Shown here in pieces: positions 16,141-24,469 of a DNA stretch of 40,587 nucleotides (positions are counted from its first letter, which is position 1; every line of letters begins with the position of its first letter). Under the pieces are notes generated by a model that was not told the DNA's origin, searched no databases, and saw only the letters and a program-made list of their open reading frames with translations. The stretch lies in NCBI RefSeq assembly GCF_900549175.1, contig NZ_URNN01000005.1:1-40587 (forward strand), read 5' to 3'. A program made the position numbers and the translations under genes. The DNA comes from an uncultured Prevotella sp. Its GTDB lineage: Bacteria; Bacteroidota; Bacteroidia; Bacteroidales; Bacteroidaceae.

Positions 16141-17749
16141 TTTGCCATCTTCTTTAAAACAACTTGGGAACTTTTGTTTTAAAAGTTGTATAAATTTAAA
16201 AAGGTTAGTGGGATTTCATCATGGATTACAAAATAATGATTGTTTTGCTGATACACGCTTGTCTTATGTAAGTGATAAGATATTTTCTACGCCACAAGAT
16301 TTTGAGGTACATATTAAAAACGGTGTTGTGTCTTATGCCTTACCTCCGATATCTGATTTTTTGAAGCTAAAGATTGAACCGGAAATCAATATGTGGCAGA
16401 AGAAAGGGAAGTTTGAAAGTACAGTGAAATGGAAAGAACGTGTAAACGAAAATACCCGTAAAACTAAAATAAAGGAACTGACGGTAAAATACGGAGAGGA
16501 ATATGCGAATTTGGTGAAAGAATATTATGTCTTAAATGTTGAAGAAACAGGCGCTTCCGGATTGAACTTGTCAGTATACGATTCGGACAACGAGAGTTTT
16601 ATGATAACAGGATTACCTGACGACGACATTCTTCTTTCTGTAAAGACAGAAGACGCGCCTGACTTTAAACAGAATTGGGACACCATCAAGAAGACGGTTT
16701 CCCTAAAATATGTTCCCACCGGAAATGGTATTGCATTAGCTTCAGTTACATTTTTAAACGGAGAAAAGAAATATACCTATGACGGCAAAACAGATGTGAA
16801 GTATGGCGTTACCGATGTGGAATATAATTTCAAACCATTGGATTTTACCGATGGTGTTAATATTAATAACGATTTTGCTTCATTGGAGAATTCGGGTGAA
16901 ACAGAACAATCAATATCACAGGGTAAAGCTAAAGTGGAACGCAAGAAAGTTAGTGCAGGCACAGTGTCTGATGTTGACAGAGCGATACCTTCCGCCGTTC
17001 AACCGTCTAACGGCAACACTTTTGCTGTCATCATCGGTAATGAGAACTATCTGAAAGCAAGTAAGGTCGATTTTGCCAATAATGATGCGGCCGTGTTTGC
17101 ACAGTATTGTCAGAAGACACTTGGGTTGCCTGAGAAGAACATCAGATTCTATATAGACGCCACATACGCTACCATGATGTCGGCTGTAGATGACATTCAA
17201 AGTATATCCAAAGCATTCAACGGTGATGTAAATATCGTATTCTATTATGCCGGTCATGGTGTACCTAATGAAAGCAGCAATGACGCATATCTTTTGCCTA
17301 TTGATACAGATGGCAGAAACACGGAGGTATGTTATTCTTTGGCCCGTCTCTATAAAGAACTTGGCGGTATGAATGTCAAGTCCGTAACAGTATTCATGGA
17401 TGCCTGTTTCAGTGGCGCACAGCGTGGTGACGGTATGCTGACGGCAGCCCGTGGCGTTGCCATAAAGGCGAAACCTGCCACTCCGCAAGGCAATATGGTG
17501 GTGTTCTCTGCTGCCAGTGGTGATGAGACAGCCTATCCTTACAAGGAAAAGGGACATGGCCTGTTCACATATTATCTGTTGAAAAAGTTGCAGGAGACCA
17601 AAGGTGACGTAACCCTCGGCGAACTCGGACGTTATATTGTAGACAATGTGATCAAAGAATCAGTGGTGAGCAACGGCAAGAGCCAGACACCTACGGTTGT
17701 TCCGTCGGATAATGTTGTAAACGGATGGGAGAATATGAAGTTGAGATAA
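15992..17749 (+). CDS. Caspase-like peptidase, C-terminal part of the frameshifted LRR-caspase protein
   Basis: These 585 residues contain the last LRR copies (about 1-100), a middle domain (about 128-288, starting EPEINMWQKKGKFESTVKW), a short linker and a caspase/metacaspase-like peptidase domain (about 342-583). The domain begins TFAVIIGNENY. The catalytic His422 lies in YYAGHG and Cys472 in DACFSG (678 and 728 in the joined protein). The protein ends GKSQTPTV...ENMKLR. The ATG at 15992 lies inside a repeat, has no signal peptide and no ribosome-binding site, so independent translation is doubtful. With a -1 shift at 15978-15985 it becomes the exported C-terminal half of the upstream ORF. 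The specificity (Arg/Lys or Asp) cannot be read off. The next gene, 55 bases on, encodes a paralogue. Confidence 0.85.
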   Translation: MEHIELPSTLKNLGESAFYWTKYLKSIKIPERVEVIGDEAFRESGLETVFLPSSLKQLGNFCFKSCINLKRLVGFHHGLQNNDCFADTRLSYVSDKIFSTPQDFEVHIKNGVVSYALPPISDFLKLKIEPEINMWQKKGKFESTVKWKERVNENTRKTKIKELTVKYGEEYANLVKEYYVLNVEETGASGLNLSVYDSDNESFMITGLPDDDILLSVKTEDAPDFKQNWDTIKKTVSLKYVPTGNGIALASVTFLNGEKKYTYDGKTDVKYGVTDVEYNFKPLDFTDGVNINNDFASLENSGETEQSISQGKAKVERKKVSAGTVSDVDRAIPSAVQPSNGNTFAVIIGNENYLKASKVDFANNDAAVFAQYCQKTLGLPEKNIRFYIDATYATMMSAVDDIQSISKAFNGDVNIVFYYAGHGVPNESSNDAYLLPIDTDGRNTEVCYSLARLYKELGGMNVKSVTVFMDACFSGAQRGDGMLTAARGVAIKAKPATPQGNMVVFSAASGDETAYPYKEKGHGLFTYYLLKKLQETKGDVTLGELGRYIVDNVIKESVVSNGKSQTPTVVPSDNVVNGWENMKLR

Positions 17750-17804
17750 CGTATTTCAATGTGTGAGTGAAAGAAAAGAGTTAAAACCATTATAAAATAT
17801 CAAT

Positions 17805-20111
17805 ATGTACAGATTTAGAAATATTATTTGTTTGTTTGTTGTATGGCTGTTGGCATTGAACGTGCAAGGTCAGAATGTAGCTGTAACAAGGCAACTGCAA
17901 CAGAAATATTCAGTCGTTGAATATCATAAGGACAATGGAGGATGGTATCTTATAGGTAAACAGACCGGTACGGAAAAACAGTACGGTTTCTGTAATAAGA
18001 TGGGAAAGGTAATAGCCTTTGGTGGCATAGAATATAAAACATACGATAGCTTTATTGAGTTGTATATGCCGGATCCAACTTTGAAAGAAGAATATGACAA
18101 GTGGAAACTTGACCATGATGAATGGGAAAAGGAACATGCTGTTTATGAAAGGGAATGGAAGAAATATGAAAGTAAAAGAGAAATAATAGCCAAGGACCTC
18201 TTAGATAAAAGCAATAAAGAGAGTGCTAAGAAGCCTAAAAATAATAGTGGTTCTGATTTCCATTTTGGCATGCTTACATCAAAAAGTTTTTATTCAGAAG
18301 CAGAAGCCGTCTTGTTAAAACAGGGGATAGAAAAGCCCGTGATTCGTGAAGAACCCCGTAAGCCCAATGATTGTTATAAATGGGTGCAATATACATACTT
18401 GCAGCCACAACCATATCAAGAGATTGATTTCAGCGCTCTGAAAGGAAACGGCGGTATTCTCTGTTCCGTTAAAAAGAACGGTTTGTATGGACTGGTTGAT
18501 AAGAACCTGAAACAGATAGTGCCGTGTGCATATAAAGAGCCGGTGGAAGCATCGTCAGTCATATTGAACGGGACATGCCAGATATTCAAAGTGAATGGAA
18601 AGTATGGTGTAGTAAACAGCTCCGGCAAAATAATATTGAAAGAGGCTTATAAAGATATAACCGCCACTGCCAATGGCTTTCTGAAAGTGACACAAGACGG
18701 AAAGCAGTATGGACTGTATGACGCAAACGGCAAGGAGGTTCTTCCTGCTCTTTTTACAGATGTGTCTTTCGCAACTAAAGGCGAACAGACTTTCAGTGCG
18801 TTTGCACAACCCTATGTTGAACAGTTTGTCAACGAGTGGCAGAAGAAGGGAGAGTTTGAAAAGACTGCCGTATGGCAGGCAAGGGTGAATGAACAAACAC
18901 GCCAACAGAAGATAATAGAACTGACAAAGAAAGCGCAGACAGCATATTTGGGATTGTATTCCAATGACATAAAAGATGATTTCACTTTGGGAAAATATGA
19001 CCCCGATCATGAAACATTCCTGATAGAGAGCAGGATTGGCGGAAAGCTGCTTGTCCCGGTACCGATAGCAAAGGCCGAGATTTTCAAGAATAAGTTTTCT
19101 GCTTGCGTGAAGAAACCTACTTATTTTATTCAGAATGACGGTATAGGAATTGCAAGATGTGAGTTTAAACTGTCTGACGGTGAGGTGTATACTTTCAGTA
19201 ATCAGGCTTCGTTGAACTATAATATTGCCCAAGTGGAATACAATTTCGACCCTATCACCATCAATCCGAATGTGCCGGATGCGAATCAGGGGAAACAGAC
19301 TATATCGACATTGGCACTCAATGCCGGAAAATCGGATGTGGATATGGATATCCCTGTTTCTTCCATAGTCAATGACAAGACTTTTGCCGTCATCATATCG
19401 AATGAAAACTATCAGAATGAGAAGAAGGTGGATTATGCCAATAATGACGGATATGTTTTCAAGGAATACTGTAAGAAAACGTTAGGTATTCCTGCGAAAA
19501 ACATACATTACAGAGCCGATGCTACCTTTAATAATATCAAGCATGAACTGAATTGGATAAAGCAAGTTTCAGAAGCATATAATAATGAAGCTAATATCAT
19601 TATATATTTTGCCGGACATGGCGTGCCTGACGAGTATTCGCACGAGGCATATCTGTTGCCGATAGACGGTATCAGTTCTGATGTGTCAACAGGAATATCG
19701 CTGAATACATTATACAAATCGTTGGGTGAATTGCCTGCAAACAAGGTGTTCGTATTTTTGGATGCTTGTTTCAGCGGGGCATTGCGCGGCACAGGTATGT
19801 TGGCGTCCGCCCGTGGTGTGGCCATCAAGTCAAAGTCAGATGAACCTCAGGGTAAGATGGTGGTTTTCAGTGCCGCGACTGGACAGGAAACAGCCTATCC
19901 TTATAAGGAAAAGAGTCATGGCATGTTTACTTATTTCATTCTTAAGAAGCTGAAGGAGGCAAAGGGGGATATAACATTGGATGAACTGAGTGATTTTGTA
20001 ATAACAAATGTGAAGCAGCAGTCTATAGTTGTGAACGGCAAGAGCCAGACGCCTACAGTGGCGGCTTCGTCAAGTATGGCAAACAGTTGGCAAAGTCTGA
20101 AACTGAAATAA
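17805..20111 (+). CDS. Exported WG-repeat protein with C-terminal caspase-like peptidase domain
   Basis: The 768-residue intact protein has signal peptide MYRFRNIICLFVVWLLALNVQGQ. A first WG-like repeat lies at about 64-82 (YGFCNKMGKVIAFG), followed by a long charged helical insert (about 95-150). Three more WG repeats follow at about 224-247, 262-285 and 300-322 (NGLYGLVDKNLKQIVP, NGKYGVVNSSGKIIL, KQYGLYDANGKEVLP). The middle domain (about 334-486: FVNEWQKKGEFEKTAVWQARVNE...VEYNF) is shared with the LRR-caspase. The caspase-like domain (about 525-765) has His605 in YFAGHG and Cys655 in DACFSG. It is a clear paralogue with a different sensor-like front end and no frame break. An exported peptidase is inferred; substrates are unknown. 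Confidence 0.88.
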   Translation: MYRFRNIICLFVVWLLALNVQGQNVAVTRQLQQKYSVVEYHKDNGGWYLIGKQTGTEKQYGFCNKMGKVIAFGGIEYKTYDSFIELYMPDPTLKEEYDKWKLDHDEWEKEHAVYEREWKKYESKREIIAKDLLDKSNKESAKKPKNNSGSDFHFGMLTSKSFYSEAEAVLLKQGIEKPVIREEPRKPNDCYKWVQYTYLQPQPYQEIDFSALKGNGGILCSVKKNGLYGLVDKNLKQIVPCAYKEPVEASSVILNGTCQIFKVNGKYGVVNSSGKIILKEAYKDITATANGFLKVTQDGKQYGLYDANGKEVLPALFTDVSFATKGEQTFSAFAQPYVEQFVNEWQKKGEFEKTAVWQARVNEQTRQQKIIELTKKAQTAYLGLYSNDIKDDFTLGKYDPDHETFLIESRIGGKLLVPVPIAKAEIFKNKFSACVKKPTYFIQNDGIGIARCEFKLSDGEVYTFSNQASLNYNIAQVEYNFDPITINPNVPDANQGKQTISTLALNAGKSDVDMDIPVSSIVNDKTFAVIISNENYQNEKKVDYANNDGYVFKEYCKKTLGIPAKNIHYRADATFNNIKHELNWIKQVSEAYNNEANIIIYFAGHGVPDEYSHEAYLLPIDGISSDVSTGISLNTLYKSLGELPANKVFVFLDACFSGALRGTGMLASARGVAIKSKSDEPQGKMVVFSAATGQETAYPYKEKSHGMFTYFILKKLKEAKGDITLDELSDFVITNVKQQSIVVNGKSQTPTVAASSSMANSWQSLKLK

Positions 20112-20127
20112 TAAAATCTACTGAATT

Positions 20128-21591
20128 ATGAAATGGCTTATCTTTATCTTCTTAATGGCATGTTCGTTCAGTGCTAACGCTCAGACGGATGAATACCGCA
20201 AGCAATACGAGGAATTCAAACGTAAGGCACAAGGGAAGTACGATGACTTCCGTGACGAGGCAAACAGGCAATATGCTGATTTTATGAAGCAGGCGTGGCA
20301 GCAGTATAAGACTCTGCCCGCCATACCGAAGCCAAAAGACGAAGAGGTGAGGCCCGTGGTGATGCCGGAGGAGGATAGGGATAAGCCGATAGACAATACC
20401 CCGGTTGTGATAGAGAACGTTGTTTCGCCGCCATCTCCAGAGCCGCAGCCCGTACCGGTCGCACCGATAAGGGAACAGCCTACACAGGATGAGAAGTATG
20501 TAGCGTTCAGTTTTTATGGCACAGAGTGTAAAGTCAGGTTTGATGAGGCCGGAAAATTCAAATTGGCCGGGTGTGACGGTGAGGCGTTGGCCAAGGCGTG
20601 GGAACGGCTGTCAAGTGCAGAATACAACAACACCATACGCGACTGTCTGGAGTTGAGGCTGCGCTTGAAGCTCTGCGATTGGGCATATCTGAATGTTCTT
20701 GATGTCATGACAAGAGCATGTTTGGACGATACCAACGAGGCAACGCTGCTGATGGCATACATATACTGTCAGTCGGGATATAAGATGAGGCTTGGCGTTG
20801 CCGGCAGGCGTGTCTTTTTGCTGTATGGCAGTGACCATAATATATATGGCACCGCTTATTTCGATATAGGTGGAGAAAGGTTTTATCCGTTCAGGTGTGA
20901 TGTGAGTCAGATGGAAATCTGCGGTGCCTCGTTCCCTCAAGAGCGCGGGATGTCTCTGCAAATAACTAATGGGCAACAGCTGTCTTATGACAAGACAAAG
21001 GGCAGGGCGTTGCAGTCAGAGCGTTATCCGGAGTTGACGGTGGAGGTCAGCGTGAACAAGAATCTGATGGATTTCTATAACTCCTATCCTTCTTCCGAAA
21101 CCGGCGGTAACTTTATGACCCGTTGGGCCATGTATGCCAATACGCCGATGGAAAAGGAAATCAGGGGCAGCCTTTACCCTGCACTTAGGTCAAAGATAGA
21201 GGGATTGGGGGAGAAAGAGGCTGTGGAGCGTCTGCTCAACTTTGTGCAGACCGCCTTTGTGTATGAGTATGACGATAAGGTGTGGGGAGGCGACCGTGCC
21301 TTCTTCGCCGAAGAGACGCTGTATTATCCTTATTGTGACTGTGAGGACCGTTCGATACTCTTCTCCCGCCTGGTGCGCGACTTGCTCGGGCTGGATGTCA
21401 TATTGGTTTACTATCCCGGCCACCTGGCCACGGCTGTCTGCTTTGCAGAAGACGTGCCAGGTGATTATATAATGCTGTCGGGCCGCCGCTTCGTCGTTTG
21501 CGACCCGACGTATATCGGTGCCGGGGTAGGCCGGACGATGCCGGATATGAGCAACCGTAGTGCCAACATCATATTGCTGGACAGGAGATAA
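20128..21591 (+). CDS. Exported transglutaminase-like cysteine peptidase domain protein
   Basis: The 487-residue protein has signal peptide MKWLIFIFLMACSFSANAQ. A charged coiled-coil region (about 20-65: YRKQYEEFKRKAQGKYDDF) comes next, then a Pro-rich linker (about 70-115) and a large unassigned middle region. The C-terminal transglutaminase-like core (about 360-487) has the triad C403 or C405 (YCDCED), His432 (PGHLATAV) and Asp459 (VCDPTY). Proteins of this fold include peptidases and cross-linking or amidase enzymes, and the reaction here is unknown. It starts 16 bases after the WG-caspase gene and closes the operon. A second cysteine-dependent enzyme next to two caspase-like peptidases suggests a processing pathway in the periplasm or at the surface. 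Confidence 0.8.
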   Translation: MKWLIFIFLMACSFSANAQTDEYRKQYEEFKRKAQGKYDDFRDEANRQYADFMKQAWQQYKTLPAIPKPKDEEVRPVVMPEEDRDKPIDNTPVVIENVVSPPSPEPQPVPVAPIREQPTQDEKYVAFSFYGTECKVRFDEAGKFKLAGCDGEALAKAWERLSSAEYNNTIRDCLELRLRLKLCDWAYLNVLDVMTRACLDDTNEATLLMAYIYCQSGYKMRLGVAGRRVFLLYGSDHNIYGTAYFDIGGERFYPFRCDVSQMEICGASFPQERGMSLQITNGQQLSYDKTKGRALQSERYPELTVEVSVNKNLMDFYNSYPSSETGGNFMTRWAMYANTPMEKEIRGSLYPALRSKIEGLGEKEAVERLLNFVQTAFVYEYDDKVWGGDRAFFAEETLYYPYCDCEDRSILFSRLVRDLLGLDVILVYYPGHLATAVCFAEDVPGDYIMLSGRRFVVCDPTYIGAGVGRTMPDMSNRSANIILLDRR

Positions 21592-21635
21592 TGCTGTCGC
21601 TTTGCCATGTGTAACAAACTTGTGTAGCGTAACGC

Positions 21636-22730
21636 TCATTTCACTTTGACAACGGTTACCGGCTGTGTCTTTACCGTGTCAAGCGGAGCCGACTGATATA
21701 TCACCTTTTCGAAGTCAATCGAATTCAGATCGATACACCGTATGGCGCTGTTGTACATCGTACGATAATATATTTTCCGGCCGCTCATGTCGGTGGCCAC
21801 CGTCCATTGTGTGGCACTGGGGATATCCGATGGAATTTTATCCTTCTCATATTCAATGCCTACCGGAATGTCAAAGTTGTTCAGTATCTGAAAACATTGC
21901 ATCACGCTTTCCGTGGCCGTGGCTTTCTGTGGTGCCGTGGCTTTGTAGAAGGCAGCCCTTACAAAGCGTGACGGCGGAGTGGCGTCTCCGGGCAATCCTA
22001 TCAGCCTGCTGCTTGCGCCGAATGATGTCATCGTGATTCCGCCAAAATTGCGAGGCTCTTCTGTGCCGGCATACAGATTGATGTAGTTGTTGAGATTGGT
22101 CAGATGCCATTCAAAACCGGGTGAGTTGGTGAGAACCCCGATGGTGTTCTCGTAGAAATTTACTTTGCCGTCAACAATTTCCAGTACAACCTGACGTCCC
22201 GACGGCTCGGCTATCCGCCAGTGTACCGTCGATGAACGTGGATCGGATATGGTGATGTGTATTTTCCTTATACCTTCCTTCACTTCGTCTATAGTCTTGA
22301 AACAGCCTAATATCCACGACACGACCTGCAGGTCGCCGATGGTTGTCGGTTTGTTTGCCGGACTGTATTTCTCATATTGTCCGTAACGCGGAAAATAGAA
22401 CAGACCGGCCGACAGCCCGGCCTCGTTGAGTCCTTCGGTGACATTCTCTTCAGCTTCCACGGCCAGTCCCACATATCCGTAGCGTGCCTTGAATCTCATC
22501 CCGTCTTTTTTGCCGTTGATGTACGAACCGTGTGTGTGTCCGCGCGGCACAACCACATAACTGCTTTTCAGGTTGCTGCCTCCCCATTCTATTGTCCGTG
22601 CGACAACGGTCCGGCCGTCGGCGCTTCGAAGTGTAATGCCGGTGCAGGCGTCTGCCGTTGTGGCATTTGTCAGCATCATCAATGATGCGAGAATGAAAAA
22701 AAATCTTTGTCTCATAGCTGTGATAATCAT
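21636..22730 (-). CDS. Choloylglycine hydrolase-family (linear amide C-N hydrolase) enzyme
   Basis: The 364-residue Ntn-hydrolase family member has a signal peptide ending ATTADA before Cys29 (CTGITLRSADGR), which becomes the N-terminal nucleophile. Further family motifs are ARTIEWG, NEAGLSAGLFYFP and the conserved Asn region VLTNSPGFEWHLTNL. The family contains bile salt hydrolases and penicillin V acylases; some Bacteroidales members deconjugate bile salts. The sequence alone does not fix the substrate. The start may be 22730 or 22715 (MRQRFFF). It converges on the caspase operon with only 44 bases between and has its own promoter at 22770-22800. Eight consecutive A bases on the + strand at 22696-22703 lie in the signal-peptide codons. 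Confidence 0.88.
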   Translation of the reverse strand: MIITAMRQRFFFILASLMMLTNATTADACTGITLRSADGRTVVARTIEWGGSNLKSSYVVVPRGHTHGSYINGKKDGMRFKARYGYVGLAVEAEENVTEGLNEAGLSAGLFYFPRYGQYEKYSPANKPTTIGDLQVVSWILGCFKTIDEVKEGIRKIHITISDPRSSTVHWRIAEPSGRQVVLEIVDGKVNFYENTIGVLTNSPGFEWHLTNLNNYINLYAGTEEPRNFGGITMTSFGASSRLIGLPGDATPPSRFVRAAFYKATAPQKATATESVMQCFQILNNFDIPVGIEYEKDKIPSDIPSATQWTVATDMSGRKIYYRTMYNSAIRCIDLNSIDFEKVIYQSAPLDTVKTQPVTVVKVK

Positions 22731-22769
22731 TTAGTTGGAAAAACTTGTTTACGTATCATATTTGTGGGA

Positions 22770-22800
22770 CAAAGTTACTCATAATGTCATTGCCGGCAAT
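22770..22800 (-). promoter_or_regulatory. Promoter of the choloylglycine hydrolase gene
   Basis: Read on the minus strand, the -7 box is TAACTTTG (22777-22770) and ATTG lies at the -33 position (22800-22797), with 19 bases between. Transcription should start near 22763, about 33 bases before the start codon. Confidence 0.7.
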
Positions 22801-22891
22801 GGGCGTTTTGGATTGTTTATGATATCTTACGTTAATGAAATATATTGTTGCCGGGAATATCCAGAACAGTTTTGCGTGTCGTACATTTGTT

Positions 22892-23015
22892 CATTATGTG
22901 TTACATTGGCAAAGTAATGGCGTTACACGGGTCATGTAACGACGCTACACGGCCCACGTAACGATGTTACGTGGCTCAAGTAACACCGTTACACATGACC
23001 CGTGTAACGGCATTA
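22892..23015. repeat. Array of five 22-bp imperfect tandem repeats nested in a long inverted repeat
   Basis: Units at 22892, 22914, 22936, 22958 and 22980 are exactly 22 bases long and share GTAAC at positions 1-5 and GTTACACGG-like bases at 9-17. Most are therefore small palindromes. CCACGTAAC-GAT-GTTACGTGG (22954-22974, given by its arms) is perfect. The first full unit and its following bases (22915-22940) are also nearly complementary to 22988-23015. The right arm reaches the stop codon of the DUF2442 gene. Confidence 0.8.
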
Positions 23016-23246
23016 TTCCCATTCAACACCATGTTCCAAGAGATATTCCGGAGCAATGTCAGCTCCGTTTGCCCAGAATATTGTGCCGTCAAGTCCGAAT
23101 TGAATGAATTTCTCTTCATCTTTGAGTTCTTCAAAAGCGGGGAAGACAAGAAGTGGTGTCAAATCAACCTTTTTGCGTTCTCCTGTATTGAAACTGCATA
23201 GCAATGTGTGATTTCCTAAATATTCTACATCTGTAACTCGTAACAT
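23013..23246 (-). CDS. DUF2442 family protein
   Basis: The 77-residue protein begins MLRVTDVEYLGNHTLLCSF. An ATG three codons earlier, at 23255, is also possible. The family core includes GERKKVDLTPLL, a pattern of strands and FGLDGTIFWANGADIAPEYL, typical of DUF2442. Family members are usually paired with a DUF4160 gene, sometimes described as toxin-antitoxin-like or phage-linked modules, but no partner lies here. The function is unknown. The stop codon lies in the long inverted repeat at 22915-23015, which may act as its transcript end. Confidence 0.8.
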   Translation of the reverse strand: MLRVTDVEYLGNHTLLCSFNTGERKKVDLTPLLVFPAFEELKDEEKFIQFGLDGTIFWANGADIAPEYLLEHGVEWE

Positions 23247-23341
23247 GGAACCCATAACTCAATTATTTTTTATTAGGATAATGCAAACGAAGACTATGAA
23301 ACATTGTTTTCATATAGTTCGGATACAATCTAAATTTTCTG

Positions 23342-23349
23342 CAAAGGTA
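23342..23349 (-). promoter_or_regulatory. Candidate -7 box for the DUF2442 gene
   Basis: On the minus strand this reads TACCTTTG, a full match to TAnnTTTG, about 95 bases before the start at 23246. No good -33 box is seen. Confidence 0.4.
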
Positions 23350-23434
23350 GATAACAAATCCCTGCAGACTATGCCCGTCGGGTTAAAGAAATATAAAATT
23401 GCGGCGGATATGACATATTTCGGCAGAAAAACGA

Positions 23435-23442
23435 TAATTTTG
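23435..23442 (+). promoter_or_regulatory. -7 box for tRNA-Ser
   Basis: TAATTTTG matches TAnnTTTG and lies 15 bases before the tRNA. The -33 region is weak. Confidence 0.6.
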
Positions 23443-23457
23443 CAACCGCAAACGCAG

Positions 23458-23545
23458 GGAGAGGTGCTCGAGTGGCTGAAGAGGCACGCCTGGAAAGCGT
23501 GTATACGTCAAAAGCGTATCGGGGGTTCGAATCCCCCTCTCTCCG
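23458..23545 (+). tRNA. tRNA-Ser (anticodon GGA)
   Basis: The acceptor arms GGAGAGG and TCTCTCC pair, with one G-U. The anticodon loop is CTGGAAA (anticodon GGA, serine). A long variable arm typical of tRNA-Ser is present (GTATACG...CGTATC), and the T arm is GGGGG-TTCGAAT-CCCCC. The discriminator is G and CCA is not encoded. It lies about 50 bases before the ExbB-like gene. Confidence 0.95.
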
Positions 23546-23596
23546 CAAGGTTTTTTTCAGAGCCGAAGTATAACCATAAATATACCCTTGTACAGG

Positions 23597-24469
23597 ATGA
23601 AGAAAGTAATTGCACTTTTGGCAATTAGTGTTTTACTGTTGTGCGGCCATACGGTTATGGCGCAAGACAAAGTCTCAAAAGATTCCACCGAAATCATAAC
23701 ACACGCCACCGACAGTCAGACAACGGCGGCCTCGGCAGATTCTGCCATAAGCTCCGCCGCCTTGGCCGAAGCCGCCGGTGAAGAAGACGATGCCGTGCCC
23801 GAAGGGGAAGGCGGTTTCCACAATGTGCTCAAAACAAAGTTTATAGAGGGTACGGCCGGATTCATGTCGCTCGTGGCCATAGCCCTTGTGCTCGGCCTGG
23901 CGTTCTGCATAGAACGCATCATCTATCTCACCCTGTCGGAGATAAACGCCAAGAAATTTATGGATGACCTCGATGCCCGCATTGCAGCCGGCGATATCGA
24001 GGGTGCCAAGGACATCTGCCGCGAGACGCGCGGTCCCGTGGCCTCCATCTGCTATCAGGGTCTGCTGCGCATCACCGAGTCGATAGACAACATAGAACGT
24101 TCCATCGTTTCATACGGTTCGGTGCAGGCCGCCAATCTTGAGCGCGGCTGCTCGTGGATAACACTGTTCATCTCCATAGCCCCGTCGTTGGGATTCCTCG
24201 GCACGGTGATAGGTATGGTGATGGCTTTCGACCAGATACGCATGGCCGGCGACATCAGCGCAACCATCGTGGCCTCGGGAATGAAGGTGGCACTGATAAC
24301 CACCATCTTCGGTATCATCGTGGCACTCATACTGCAGCTGTTCTACAACTACATCATATCGAAGATAGAACACCTTACGTCGCAGATGGAGGAGTCGTCC
24401 ATCGCCGTGCTCGACATGATAATGAAATTCAAGCTAACACACGATGAAGATACGACTCGGGAAAAGTGA
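23597..24469 (+). CDS. exbB: MotA/TolQ/ExbB-family proton channel protein
   Basis: The 290-residue inner-membrane protein has signal peptide MKKVIALLAISVLLLCGHTVMAQ, then a long Ala/Glu/Asp-rich periplasmic region of about 60 residues. Membrane helices lie at about 86-108, 183-208 and 228-252. The family block APSLGFLGTVIGMVMAF (about 190-206) is intact. With ExbD it forms a proton-driven motor that energises outer-membrane transport through TonB or similar proteins. The in-frame TTG at 23588 is not the start; ATG 23597 fits. Its 3' end overlaps the next gene by 26 bases. No TonB gene is present in the window. Confidence 0.92.
   Translation: MKKVIALLAISVLLLCGHTVMAQDKVSKDSTEIITHATDSQTTAASADSAISSAALAEAAGEEDDAVPEGEGGFHNVLKTKFIEGTAGFMSLVAIALVLGLAFCIERIIYLTLSEINAKKFMDDLDARIAAGDIEGAKDICRETRGPVASICYQGLLRITESIDNIERSIVSYGSVQAANLERGCSWITLFISIAPSLGFLGTVIGMVMAFDQIRMAGDISATIVASGMKVALITTIFGIIVALILQLFYNYIISKIEHLTSQMEESSIAVLDMIMKFKLTHDEDTTREK

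Noticed and set aside
15992..17749. Separate caspase gene starting at 15992
   Set aside because: The ATG is inside an LRR repeat, without signal peptide or ribosome-binding site; the repeat spacing shows it is the continuation of the gene at 15225.
21592..21635. Strong bidirectional terminator between the convergent genes
   Set aside because: Only a short AGCGT-A-ACGCT palindrome is seen, without a T tract in either direction.
22892..23015. CRISPR array
   Set aside because: The 22-bp units are contiguous with no unique spacers, and no cas genes are near.
23245..23628. 127-residue ORF on the plus strand
   Set aside because: It runs through tRNA-Ser and overlaps the ExbB start; no protein-like features.
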